From: Siphonodentalium dalli | Taxonomy: Eukaryota; Mollusca; Scaphopoda; Gadilida; Siphonodentaliidae | NCBI GenBank assembly: GCA_032622095.1 | Contig: CP136069.1 | Location: forward strand, 53,678,760 to 53,742,759 | Length of the DNA stretch: 64,000 nt | Direction: 5' to 3' | Shown: one piece after another, positions 53,366 through 64,000 of the stretch | Layout of the letters: each line of letters opens with the position of its first letter | Numbering within the stretch: position 1 is the stretch's first letter | Notes under the pieces: model-generated | The model's database searches: none | Told to the model about the DNA's origin: nothing | Seen by the model: the letters and a program-made list of their open reading frames with translations, nothing else | Made by a program: the position numbers and the translations under genes

Positions 53366-54280
53366 CCTGAGCTCATCCGATTGTATAACATTCTGACAAC
53401 TGGACACTCACACATCGATGGTTTATTGACTCCTTTGGTTGAGGTTTGATTAGATTAATATTTACAATACTGATCTTACCATTCCAATAAATTTTCGTGG
53501 AACAAATATACCGGTTACCGAATAACTTAAGAACTATAGATACTCAATTTTCGACAATGTACAGAAACATTGAAATAACCACGAATAAAAGATTTGTTCC
53601 GTTTAGTTAGATACATGTAATATATCAGTTTTTATAGTTTTTGTCGAAACCGAAACTTTATGCCCACATTTGTAGTCTAAAATTTCAAGTTTCCTATCTC
53701 TGAAGAAAACATGTGCTCAGGTAAAATTTTTATATTGACAACATTATTTTTCTAGAGGATTTTTTTTGGTTCAATATTACCAGTAAATCTTCAATTATTA
53801 TGAGCCAAGTTTGGTAAAAATTTAATATTTTATCAATGAAATATTTTACAGTTCATTTCTTTAAGAAATGACATTTGCAGTGAATAATCTTGTGTCACCT
53901 GTTTTCAAGGCAGGCAACTACTTCCTGTTCTATAATTTGAGTATCTATAATCCTTAACACATGAGCACTATCGTTGCAATCACATTACGTCAACATGCAT
54001 CTATGTCATTTCAAGTCGTCATAGTTTCATAGTATTTTTTGGACCATTGTGTTGGTAAAATTCAAATAATGTACCCAAGTATATATATGCACACTCATTG
54101 TCAACTCTTCATAGTTGCATAAATATGGCGTAAAAGTGCAGCACGACTAACATAAGATGATCAGCATGGACGTGTAATGGCCGTACAGTCAGTTATAATT
54201 CATATAATACATATGTTGAGATAATACAATGAGATTTTTTATTTCTAATTTGCACGTCGGATGAGCTCAGGCCAAACTGT
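53366..54280. mobile_element. Possible transposon with outer and inner inverted repeats
   Basis: AGCCTGAGCTCATCCGA at about 53366 and TCGGATGAGCTCAGGCC at about 54257 are inverted, 0.9 kb apart. Inside lies a separate TTAA-flanked inverted pair (see 53527-53957), so this may be one element with nested repeats or two nested elements. No coding sequence is evident. Confidence 0.45.
53527..53957. mobile_element. TTAA-flanked element with inverted ends (431 bp)
   Basis: TTAAGAACTATAGATACTCA at the left and GAGTATCTATAATCCTTAA at the right are inverted with two mismatches, flanked by TTAA. The interior is AT-rich and unrecognised. Confidence 0.6.
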
Positions 54281-54368
54281 TTAAACTGTTTATAACAGAT
54301 AACTCATTATTGATACAAACTAACCGTTATTCATTATAATAATGTAATATAGAAATCCGTCTACTTAT

Positions 54369-54591
54369 TTAACCCTTTCTTTGATAAAGGGATTATCCCA
54401 TTCAATTTTAAAAGCTTACACTGCAATAGTGTAGTATTCATCTGGAGGGGTGTTCGTGAAATATAAACAGGGGTACTAGATAATTCATTGGTGGGAAATG
54501 TTAAGATAATATGTTCAATAATTGTTGAGCTTATTATCTGAACATTTTCTAAGGAACAACTCGTCAACGAGCATAGCAAAGAAAGGGTTAA
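54369..54591 (+). mobile_element. Second TTAA-type MITE family, complete copy (223 bp)
   Basis: TTAACCCTTTCTTTG and CAAAGAAAGGGTTAA are perfect 15-bp inverted ends including the TTAA. The interior has the family hairpin: AAATGTTAAGATAATATGTT with its inverse AGCTTATTATCTGAACATTT. Partial relatives lie at 19437, 23297, 40185 and 59955. Confidence 0.88.
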
Positions 54592-57428
54592 ATACCATTA
54601 GTTAACGTCACGCATATACGAAGCATAATGTTAATTATATTATTATGTTGTTATTATTTTATAGCATCTGGTCAAGATTACTGACTCGATTATTCGATAA
54701 ATTGTTGTGAGCATATGGTGATAATAATGTATTTGATACTTATTTATGTGAAGAGGAGGCGCTGCAGATATGTCGCTTATATTTTAATAACGCGGCAAAC
54801 AAAGTAACTATTTTGGCCCGTAGGTTTGCATCGTGTCGTCGTCCATAACATGGAATACCACAAGGCGGTATCATTTTAACCTGCCCGTTTGCATCGTATA
54901 TGGCATAATATCTTTTACGTTTAAATATAATATTTGCGTCACATTCCAACCTCAATAAATACCGACGTAGATTGTTTCCCTGTGGCATTCCAACCTCGTA
55001 CAGACACCGTGTGCGTGCACGTATGCATCTACCATTACAACGAAAATAAATGCATGCATATAAATTTTCAATCCCGTTCTGCTGTTTCTATATTCCCATG
55101 TCTCACAAAATGAGATAAGTTCAGCTAACATTGAAAGATGTGCATGGAATTAATACACGAAATATCTACTTACATTGCGATGTGACGTCATGTTCAATTC
55201 AAACAGTGTATATGTTTCCATCGTACATACAATTCTACCGAAATATCGATTTAACTACTCGTATTTGCTCGATTATTTCCGAACGAAAACTGAAAATTTC
55301 ACTTTATCATGCCAAGCGTTGGAATCATAATTACTCAGTAACCAAAGTGATTCAACATTCGCCGGTGACCGACCATTAAACCATTACCAAATACTAACAA
55401 TCAAGTTTAAGTTTGTCGTGTATTCAATCATCGATATACATATATAGCCATCATATCTGGGGCGCCTCTCAACTCCGTCCAATATTTCTCAACAAAACAC
55501 ATGTGCAAAATGTTGATGACTAATTTATGCTGTATGCAACGTCGTCGTTGTGGGCGGGGTAACAACCTTACGCATGCCAAAGGTCGAACATCATCCTACA
55601 ACGTGCCAGCAATTGAGAACGCATTTTAAATGAGTATGCAAAATATCTCCGTCCATGACCCGAACATTTGAGATGTGATATTTCTTTGTTTTACATCGTA
55701 TAGAGTGGAGCAACTCCATAATTATGCCTTTTTTGCATACAACGTGGTAGCATTCAGTTAATTGTGCTAGCCGTAGTTTTAGTGTAGGGGGTACAATCGC
55801 AGACACATTGTGAGATGCAACATCATTCAATCATGTAGGGAAACAGACAAGGGAATGGTAGACCTTCGTCGTCAAATAGCAATCCTATATATGCTATGGT
55901 TGAATTTGGTTGGCCAAATTTTCATAGTTGCAAATAACATTAATTTCACCAAACGAATTTGCTAGGTTCGTGTCACACATTGGCAATTTTCACTGAACAT
56001 TTTCAACGAATTCGTCTTACAAATACTATCTCACACGAGTAGTGATATCTCTGTAATGTCCGCATTTAGCCTTCAACTTTCAGAAAAAAATCTGCTGTCC
56101 ATTGAATGTGGTATTTTATAGTTTTCATCGTGAATACAAAAATGTGTAATTCAGAACTTTAATTATCAGCGGTTTCTAAAACAACTCTGCTATATACGAC
56201 GAATTACGTTAAAAGTGAGCAGGAATATTTGCCGGTGTGTGACCGTACCCTTAGTTCATATCGTGTCTGCATATGTACCTATGTGTCATTACACTGTCTC
56301 ACTGTCGATACTGGTCAAAACCACAACAGAGCATATTAATATAAGAATGTATAGAATTTGTATTATATACATTTATCATCATGAAATTCTACCTGTATAT
56401 GTATATGTTATACACTGAATCAACAGATCATAAAAAATAAATTATAATTTAAGTAATATGACTTTAGTTGCTTACACAAACACCCAACCCCGTGTTACTT
56501 TGGTGGCTTTGATCGGGAGACCTCTAGTTTACAAGATACTTTGACAGTGCTGGAAGAAGCTGTGTGCATTGTTTGGGACTGACTATTTCAAGGTACAAAA
56601 TCCGATTCGATGACCCCCGTATCATCAGATTCCAACAACATTTCTTCAAAAGACGCTTTAGTTATCAAAATCGATTGATTACCCAGAAATAAAGCTAACC
56701 ACTGTCAACTCTAGTTTTCACAATTCCAAAACGTTATATATATCAACAGTTTGTTCAACGCAATTTGTTATCGAGAGTATGTCGGTCGGCTCGTCGAATA
56801 TTTGCTCGGCCGCCAAATATTCCAGGTGGTGAAAAAAAACATTTAAAAAATCAGTATCTGATAACTCTGAGCTTTGATGGGTGGGTTCCTCGACTCGAAT
56901 CAAATATCGTTTTTACCGCATTATGTCTGACCGGTTGATAACTACACGAAATATTGATATACCGGCTTCATATGCTCTGAAATAACACTTGCCCCGGTCA
57001 CAGCCATTTTCCAGCTGTTTTAAAATTTTCAGCAATAAACTAACACGGAACGATGATTTCTGTCCCATGCCGTACATATATATGGCTGTTGTTTGTTTGG
57101 GACACAAACACCGTGTTCAAAGATGTATTTTTTATGACTTCAGTACGTCCTTTTGGGACATATAATGCAGTGTGTTATCAATTTCTTATCCACAACCAAA
57201 GCATGTTAGTTTCACAATCATGTTAACGTTCTTGAAATCAGCACGCCCTGTACTTATTTCAAGATAAACTGGACATTTTTGTCGCAAGTGTAATCTACTT
57301 CGAAATTGGTTTATTTCCATTCCCGTGAACCGATTCCCACGCAGCATTGACCAGCAAATGGCTGGAATTTAACGGTCCCTATAATATATAGCATGCATGG
57401 ACTTATCGATCCAAAACTGCAATGTTGA
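54592..57428. other. Intergenic, no feature recognised
   Basis: About 2.8 kb of AT-rich DNA without recognisable repeat or coding segments. Confidence 0.5.
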
Positions 57429-57545
57429 ATTTGTTAAAATGCAAGGATTCAAACATAAAACAAACTGAATACACGGGCGATGTGGACTGAAGCGCCCGTG
57501 TATTCAGTTTGTTTTAGATGTTTGACTCCTTTCTTTTAGCAGTAA
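57429..57545. repeat. Long imperfect palindrome
   Basis: AAACAAACTGAATACACGGG and CCCGTGTATTCAGTTTGTTT face each other across a 13-nt loop. Weaker symmetry extends outward through GGATTCAAACAT / ATGTTTGACTCC and TTAAAA / TTTTAG. It is probably a small foldback element of unknown family. Confidence 0.75.
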
Positions 57546-57686
57546 AATGCCTATTATTAAGCAATTGTGCAAGACTTTGCCGGATATCAAAACAGTTGTC
57601 ACCAATGTTTTCGTGAAACACGGGGATTTGTGGCCGCTCTCGGCCTGGAATGTCATCATAGTGCCTGGCGACCATTGTATCATATA

Positions 57687-57846
57687 TACAATAATGCTCT
57701 AATTAATCGACCTCGTAACCACAGCAGAATTATGGGTAACTTTTCAGGATTTAGTCGGAAATATGGCCATATTTCCGACTAAATCCTGAAAAGTTACCCA
57801 TAATTCTGCTGTGGTTAAGAGGTCGATTAATTAGAGCATTACTGTA
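57687..57846. mobile_element. Palindromic Tc1/mariner-type MITE, copy 2 (160 bp)
   Basis: Nearly perfect palindrome: TA, CAATAATGCTCTAATTAATC at the left and GATTAATTAGAGCATTACTG, TA at the right. The arms run to a centre at ATATGGCCATAT, a self-complementary string, so there is almost no loop. Shares GCAGAATTATGGGTAACTTT and AGTCGGAAATATGG with the copy at 41805. Confidence 0.9.
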
Positions 57847-58737
57847 CCAAACTCGAGCGAGCGAACAATTCCAATGCAGCGACAACTGGATATTGTTGTG
57901 GGGTGGTGTACATCATACGCATGCATACATCATGTATAATAAAACGAATGATGAATGTGCATTGACACATTTTCGCCAGCGAAAACCACACATGCTAGGC
58001 GGGGCTCTGTGGTAACTTGAAGTACCATCTGGGAAAGGTACACATGCCTCAAAATATTTGTTTATGCTGTGCCTTCTCTACCCGAGACAAAAATCATCGA
58101 AAACTGACTGAATATCGGTTCAACATTCGCCAGTGAAAACTGGGGCGCCATGGTGAATTAAAGTACCGTCTGCAAGGGAGTGTACACACCCCTGTAAATA
58201 TGGGCCCGATTCGATCATGTGTATTTGCTCTGCCCTCTCTCTCTACCTGGATTAAAAAAAACCCTCAAAAATGAGTATCGAATACTCTGATTTTGATAGG
58301 GGTGCTACATATACGACACACTTATTCCATTGACGTTACAAAACTCATGTACAAGAACAATTGAATGTTGAATGAATGTTGAATGTTGTGATAATTTCAC
58401 AAGAATGTTGAACGGATGTTGAACGGATGCTCTCTGTTAAATATCCGCCAGCGAAAACTACACATGGGATGCTATAGGCGGGGCTCTTTATATTACGAAC
58501 TAAAGTACCACATGGAGTGCATGTATCTCTATGTAAATATGGGCCCAATCCGATCGTGGGTTTATGCTGTGCCTTCTCTACCCGAGTCAAAATCCTCGAA
58601 AACTGACCAAGTTCGAACATTGAACGAATGTTGAACAGCTCTCTGTTCAACATTCGCCAGTCAAACCACACATGCTAGGCGGGTGCTCTATGGCGATTTA
58701 AAGTACCATCTTGGAGTGCACACATCCCTGTAATATA

Positions 58738-59493
58738 TGAGAGTGGTTACAGTGTATTAAAAATAACTTATATAAATATGGATTTGGGTACGTGCGGGAA
58801 TCACCAAAATCAGTCAACATAGATACTTTTGGGGAGAAATTTCAATCCCGATTAAAAGACCATTTCCGACAAGCATGGAGGCACCTTGATATAAAAGGTG
58901 CATGTGCAGAAAATAGTTAATTAGAATTTATGGGAAAAATCAAAACAGATTTTGAAACAAGGGCTTCTTATTTAACAACGTTATCTCGAAATGAAAGACG
59001 TCCAATATCGAAACTTGTTACAAGCTCGCACAAGCTAGAAATAGAAATAGGCAGACATGTGAAACCTAATCCAATCCCCGTAGAGGAACGAACTTGCAAA
59101 CAATGTAGTCGTAATATGCCCGCTAAAGATAAACCTATCGAAGATGAGTCTCACTTTTTATTACACTGCCCGAAGTACCACAATCCTAGGCAAGTCTTTA
59201 GCAGTTACGCGAATAATGTGATATCAAATTACGATGTGTTAGACGAGCGCCAAAAGCTTCAAGAAATATTCAAATCTAATGATAAACAACTGAGCAGAGC
59301 TCTAAGTAAATATTTAATTGAAGCCGAAATATTACGACAATAACACTGTAATCACTCAGCACAAATATTCTAGTCATATATTTTATTTGCATGTTTATGT
59401 ATATATTTTTTTGTTTTTTGTTTTTTTCTTTCTTTGCCATATCCTGTATCCGTATAGCGATTGCGCAATAAAGTATCTATCTATCTATCTATG
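58738..59493 (+). mobile_element. 5'-truncated LINE with (TATC)n tail
   Basis: Includes the coding remnant, a 3' UTR of about 120 nt with T-rich tracts, AATAAA at 59467-59472 and five TATC-type units (59474-59492). The flanks are two parts of the same satellite unit: CCCTGTAATAT on the left and TATGGGCCCG on the right rejoin as the array's GTAAATATGGGCCC. This fixes the insertion point. Confidence 0.75.
58741..59343 (+). pseudogene. LINE reverse-transcriptase C-terminal fragment
   Basis: The frame opens at 58741 (EWLQCIKNNLYKYGFGYVRE), has one stop at 58918-58920, and continues through SKLVTSSHKLEIEIGRHVKP to a stop at 59341. The last part carries a C-x2-C-x15-H-x4-C zinc-knuckle-like motif (CKQC and DESHFLLHC). 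This SSHxLxIExGR...EERxCxxC...DExHFLLxCP order is typical of the region after the RT domain in CR1/L2-like non-LTR elements of invertebrates. The RT catalytic domain and endonuclease are absent, so it is a 5'-truncated, dead copy. Confidence 0.8.
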
Positions 59494-59954
59494 TATGGGC
59501 CCGATCCGATCATGGGTATATGATGTGCCCTCTCCACCCGAATTAACAATCCTCAAAAATAAGTTTGATATAGGGGTGCTATATACGACCGACTTATTCC
59601 ATTCACGTTATAAAACAACTTATGTACAGGAACAATTGAATGTTGAACGAATGGCGAATGTTTAATGTTGTTCTAACTTCACACGAATGTTGAACGAATA
59701 TTGAATGTTGAATGTTGTGCCAACTTCACGGACCCAAATACAAGCTGAAAGTAAACCCACACTGTCATCCAATGACAAACGTCGTTTTAGCCAAGAAACA
59801 TGGCCAAACAGGCGATATTTACTTCAGAATTGACAATGTCTCATAGACGCAGTTGGGGTGTTATCGTACAACGTCGGAAACGTTGGCAGATATTGAAAAT
59901 ATGTTCAGACGATACACATAATACGAGTGAAGGAAGATTCCTATATATGGCGGG
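59494..59954. other. End of satellite array and unrecognised DNA
   Basis: The array continues to about 59735; after that nothing is recognised. Confidence 0.5.
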
Positions 59955-60063
59955 AAATGTTCAGATAATAAGTTCACTAAACGGCCTATCTGAATATATA
60001 GCATACGGAAACTACTCACAATCTGAATATATTGCAATGTGTATTTAGTAAAGAGAGGGTTAA
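59955..60063 (+). mobile_element. Second TTAA-type MITE family, right-half remnant
   Basis: GGGAAATGTTCAGATAATAA and GTTCACTAAAC, then ATTTAGTAAAGAGAGGGTTA(A), are the internal and right-end signatures of the 54369 family. No left end was found. Confidence 0.6.
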
Positions 60064-61440
60064 AGCGTATTGAGACGTACGTTAAATTTGTACTTTTATT
60101 AACAAAAGCCTAACCGCCCAGAACATGCACAGTTAAAGACATAGTATGCACTTGTTCGGGTACGTAAAACTGGTAAGTTAGTATTCAGGCACCATCTCAT
60201 CAGGGGGAATGTAGCATTCTACTAACATAACCTATATCATTCCAAAGAAAACATCGTCTGAACTACGCTCAAATGTAAATATTTACTTCCAAATTCGGGA
60301 CACAACTATCGATGATAAACTTACGAAAATGATTTCGTCATCGAGAGTCACTGCATTTCATTAAAATATAAGAAAGGCGAGATGTTGTCAATTTGGATAT
60401 AATATTTGTAAAATATAACTACTTTGAGGAAGATTATTCAACATTTCTATTTGATCACCCTATATACAGGAGTGTTTAACATCACTTTAAAAGTTTCAAA
60501 TAGCCGGTATGCATTTCTTTTTCAAGAAATGCGATACGAACAAATATCCCATGCACCCGGTGGAATTAGGCATCACCGGCGGTTCTAAGTCTTGGAGAGC
60601 ACATTGAGAATCAAATGCGGTGTGTACACCTTGGCCAGGCAAATATGGACATAGGTGTCGCCTCGAGGGGGAATTTATGAGACCTACATTTTTGGTTAGC
60701 GTAAATACTAAATTTTCGGAATCCGTATGTTGGATTTGTCAGATAGGCGGAATTTTTTCTCACCGCGTGGTTTTCTAGAGGCACCCGATGAAAAAATCGG
60801 TCATTTTTAAATAAAGCCGACATTATTGACAGAGTATTTTCACACATTTTGAGAAGAAATATTCGTCCACTTTTGATACCTGAGAAGGAGGCGATAACTA
60901 GAGTAGGGTAATACATGTAACCATTGAATCTCGGAATTGCAGTCATGACGTCATGTGACGTCAAATAATATTTTGTGCGAGACAAATATGACGATTCACT
61001 CAAAGCGTTGTCTTTCGTTTCTTTTAAATCATAAAGTATATGGCGGGTATGCCGCATTGTTTTATACCATGGGAAACAACTGTCAATTGGCTATATTTTG
61101 ATATATAACTTATCGCTGCAGACAGCACTATTTTTAATTAGAGGCAGAAAAATCAACCCTCCCCCTAAAGTTAAGATGCGCCATGCTCTGGTATATATAA
61201 GGCACACACAACTCACGGTTACACGTCAATAGGCTTAATTAACACAACGGTCGTTGAAAGTCTGCTAAAGAATGTAATAATATATAAGTTTCTGTCTACA
61301 AACTCGAACATTAAAGTAGAAACAATAGATAATGTACCCCCAGACCCGAAATTTTAATATTTTTTTTATATTTTCTGGAAGGCAGAAAAAGAAAAGAATT
61401 AGTAAGGGGGACATAATTGGCAATTTAATCCCGCCTTGGG
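60064..61440. other. Intergenic, no feature recognised
   Basis: The 148-codon minus frame at 60611-61057 is the longest unexplained frame in the window outside exon 4. Its composition is ordinary and I see no domain. Confidence 0.4.
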
Positions 61441-61831
61441 TTAACCCTTTACCCAACAGAAGGGCCCTGTGCCAATGCATTCTCTTATATATGCGAGTCG
61501 ACCATAGGTCGCCTCGCATATATAAGAGAATGCATTGGCTTAACACATTAAAAATTATAAAATTGTTAAAGAATGTAAGAAAAAAGTGTTAAAAAAAGAC
61601 TTTTTTTAGGCCAATGCATTCTCTTATATATGAGAGGCGACCTATGGTCGACTCGCATATATAAGAGAATGCATTGGCACAGGGCATAACTGTAACTATC
61701 ACAATGTGGTCAAGGAGCCGGTTCCAATGATATCCATATTTGTATGGTTCTATTGAGACAGACCGAAGATATTTTAGGCTGTTGAAGCTTTATTTGGCCG
61801 GTTTTGGCCGTTTTGTTGGGTAAAGGGTTAA
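61441..61831 (+). mobile_element. TTAA-type MITE with double-hairpin core, copy 5
   Basis: Complete 391-bp copy with TTAA at 61441-61444 and 61828-61831, inverted ends CCCTTTACCCAACA and TGTTGGGTAAAGGG, both hairpins and the full long arm. It differs from copies 3 and 4 by only a few substitutions and small indels in the spacer T/A runs. Confidence 0.93.
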
Positions 61832-64000
61832 AAAATGGCAGCCGCAATATAGGTGGAAATTGGGAAATATGTAAGAACGCACAATTACTCGCTTAAATGG
61901 CTTAACTAACAAAGCGGTCGTTGATGAACTGCTAAACTATAGTTTAAGGTATATATACAGATCAAATTTAGGTATTTTTCTCCAAAAATATATAACCGAA
62001 AGCCATTTTTGTGATCTGATCCGAAGCCATGCATAAAGCGCAGAATGTATAGCGTGGCGGAGATGTTTTATAATTCAATGTCATTTTTGGATTACAAAAT
62101 GGCTTACTTACGCCAAGATGGCTGCCAATACGGTGATCAGAATACCTGGTAAAATAATTCATGTTTCACTTTTATCGCCGTCATTGCCGCCATCTAATGT
62201 CTCACACAACCAAAGTATTATATTCATTGTATCATGTTACTCCGGGACATCATGATGCGCAATTCTATTTAAAATGTCTACCAGAATGGTGCCCATTATT
62301 GAGAAATCTTGCATTCATGAGCATTCATGAGCAACCGAGTAACAGTAATACATGCCTGATTGTTATTTATGTCAGTTATCTTTGACATAATCAATATGAC
62401 ATTGCTTAAACCCGACAATAGAAGGTCAATCTTTCTCAATGATTATTATTCCAAGTGCTATCAGATATGATGGTACATATGAAGTGGATATGTCGTGGAC
62501 ACCATTATCGAAGTCTGGGCTAGACGAGTTTGATGCGGGTTCACACCCCGACTTGATTGGGCGAAAATTGGGACCGAATTTAAAGCTAGATGTGAGATAA
62601 GGAACATCGTACTGTGCCATCCGATAAATACATGACCATTTCGATAAGAAATGATAATTTGTTCACACTCACTGAAGCAACCGCATTTGAAGCAATGATT
62701 TTGATTCTGAGTCAGTGCCTCCACTAATTTGTTATATATACAATGTACACTAACTGTACAATAGCTTCGGCCCACAGAAGACGGTCGTGATAACACAGAG
62801 TGAATTTTCCCAGACCCATCGCCGCTTTCATTGACAAGTGTCAAATAACGCAAAGAAGTTGAGATTCAGAAAAAGATAGCGCTCGACGTACAAAATTAGT
62901 TCGGATTTTGCATCTTCCGAACAATTATTTAATCAGTGATAAACATAAGAATAGTCATGTCCATAATGAGAATCCCCCTGTGTGTCTAACTTAATTATGC
63001 AGTTTTTGTTGAACAATATCGCTATGAAGCACCGCTTTATTTGCAATATATGAACGCGATAACCTTCAGAAATATTGTTTCCAACTTGGGGAAAAAGTAA
63101 ACTTGTCTACGTTATGTTACATTTTGAACGGGTCAAATTCAGACCAGGAGACCTGCTGCTGATGAAAGTACCATTGGTGTTTGAAACGTAAAACTCATGG
63201 CATTAATGTATCAATCGGGCTGTATTCAATATTCGTATTTACAGGCAATACCGGCGGAAAACAATTTATGGCGAATAATTCCTCGTCACCATATCGTCCC
63301 GATTGAACAAAGACATATGCATGTATTCCCCACACGCTGTTCAGTAAAGACTAAACTACGGCTATCGTGTCCAGTTACTGATTTCGCTCAGCACACTCGG
63401 AGTTGTTGTGGACGAGTTATCGTAGATCAGATTCTGGTCTGCTATATGTCATTTCTGAGATGCAGCGACAAATTACACCAAGACTCGTGATCCCATTTTG
63501 TTTTATCCATTTGCACATCAAACACAACCACAATATAATATCAGGATAATCACTACACACGGTCCACTCACGTCGCGCATAGTGGGATAACTATAGAGAC
63601 ATTTTAATTTAACTGTAACCAATCTGGCGTTAGATATGACAGGTGGGTGGAATTATAATGCTTTAATCATGAACGACCATATTTAAAATATGGTATGTTT
63701 TCAGACATCCGACCCGCTGGCATCAGCAGGTTCCTAACCGCATTATTTTTGGACATATCTAGAAAGTTATTATACGCTCCCTGTTATCAACCTGTGTATG
63801 GCATATATACAAATAATTGCAATTGTCGTCCTTTTCATTTTGTTGTCATAATTAGCTAAAACTTACACTGAGATACCAAAAGTCCAAAATGTATCAGTCT
63901 ACATGATAAAACTCCATGCCGACACTCCGATCTATATGCTGTTTTCTGAATGTACAGCCTTCCAGAAGTAATCCTACCTACTCATCAGCATAGAAAAATA
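61832..64000. other. Intergenic, no feature recognised
   Basis: AT-rich DNA to the end of the window. A 12-bp tandem GAGCATTCATGA lies near 62312-62334. Frames at 62461-62853 (minus) and 63197-63490 (plus) show no motifs. Confidence 0.45.

Larger units (their letters stand above)
57974..59735. repeat. Degenerate satellite-like array, interrupted by a LINE
   Basis: Units starting CGCCAG(C/T)GAAAAC or similar at 57974, 58128, 58446 and 58655 (spacings 154, 318 and 209) share AAAGTACC, GTAAATATGGGCCCGAT, TGCTGTGCCTTCTCTACCCG and CCTCGAAAACTGAC. Between some units a TTGAATGTTGAACGAATG minisatellite has expanded. The array resumes after the LINE at about 59495 with TATGGGCCCGATCCGATCAT. Confidence 0.7.

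Noticed and set aside
60611-61057. 148-codon minus-strand frame
   Set aside because: It is the longest unexplained frame but has no recognisable motif or promoter, and its residue mix matches random AT-rich DNA.

Overview
This is a piece of an animal nuclear genome. The sequence is AT-rich and intron-dense and full of short transposon-derived repeats. The only complete gene I can support is an orthologue of the muscle and splicing RNA-binding protein RBM24/RBM38 (SEB-4, nematode SUP-12) on the + strand. Its tail sequence, several recognisable retrotransposon 3' ends and the general repeat style point to a lophotrochozoan, most likely a mollusc. That assignment is inference from remembered family style, not from a search. 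Layout: positions 1-5900 are upstream intergenic DNA made of dispersed repeats: a TTAA-flanked MITE, a 160-bp tandem-repeat element with terminal inverted repeats, a three-copy direct repeat, two LINE tails, and a head-to-head pair of tRNA-like SINE heads. A likely promoter lies at about 5950-6075. The RBM24 gene then runs from 6222 to 50357 in four coding exons (180, 124, 55 and 319 nt) separated by introns of about 10.1, 17.8 and 15.5 kb. Spliced, they give one 225-residue protein: an RRM split across exons 1 and 2, then a low-complexity Ala/Ser/Pro/Tyr/Gln tail. From 50358 to 64000 there is 3' flanking sequence with an internal duplication, more MITEs, a satellite-like array interrupted by a LINE fragment, and unannotated DNA. 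The most striking feature of the window is its density of foldback (palindromic) mobile elements. A hairpin core of about 75 bp recurs as inverted pairs and is carried by at least three element types with different outer ends. Two of these have TTAA-flanked, piggyBac-like ends; the third has a perfect arm of about 120 bp starting GTGACCCGCC. Three copies of the first type (15.6, 19.7 and 61.4 kb) are almost identical, which suggests recent mobility. An older relative ends only 38 nt before the exon 2 splice acceptor of RBM24. Other foldback families have TA-, TTA- or TTAA-type flanks, suggesting Tc1/mariner-, Harbinger- and piggyBac-type mobilisation. Apart from RBM24 and the LINE reverse-transcriptase tail, I recognise no protein-coding sequence. 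Two coding-like stretches (12982-13376 on the minus strand and 42312-42426 on the plus strand) remain unidentified. No rRNA gene, CRISPR array or genuine tRNA gene was seen.
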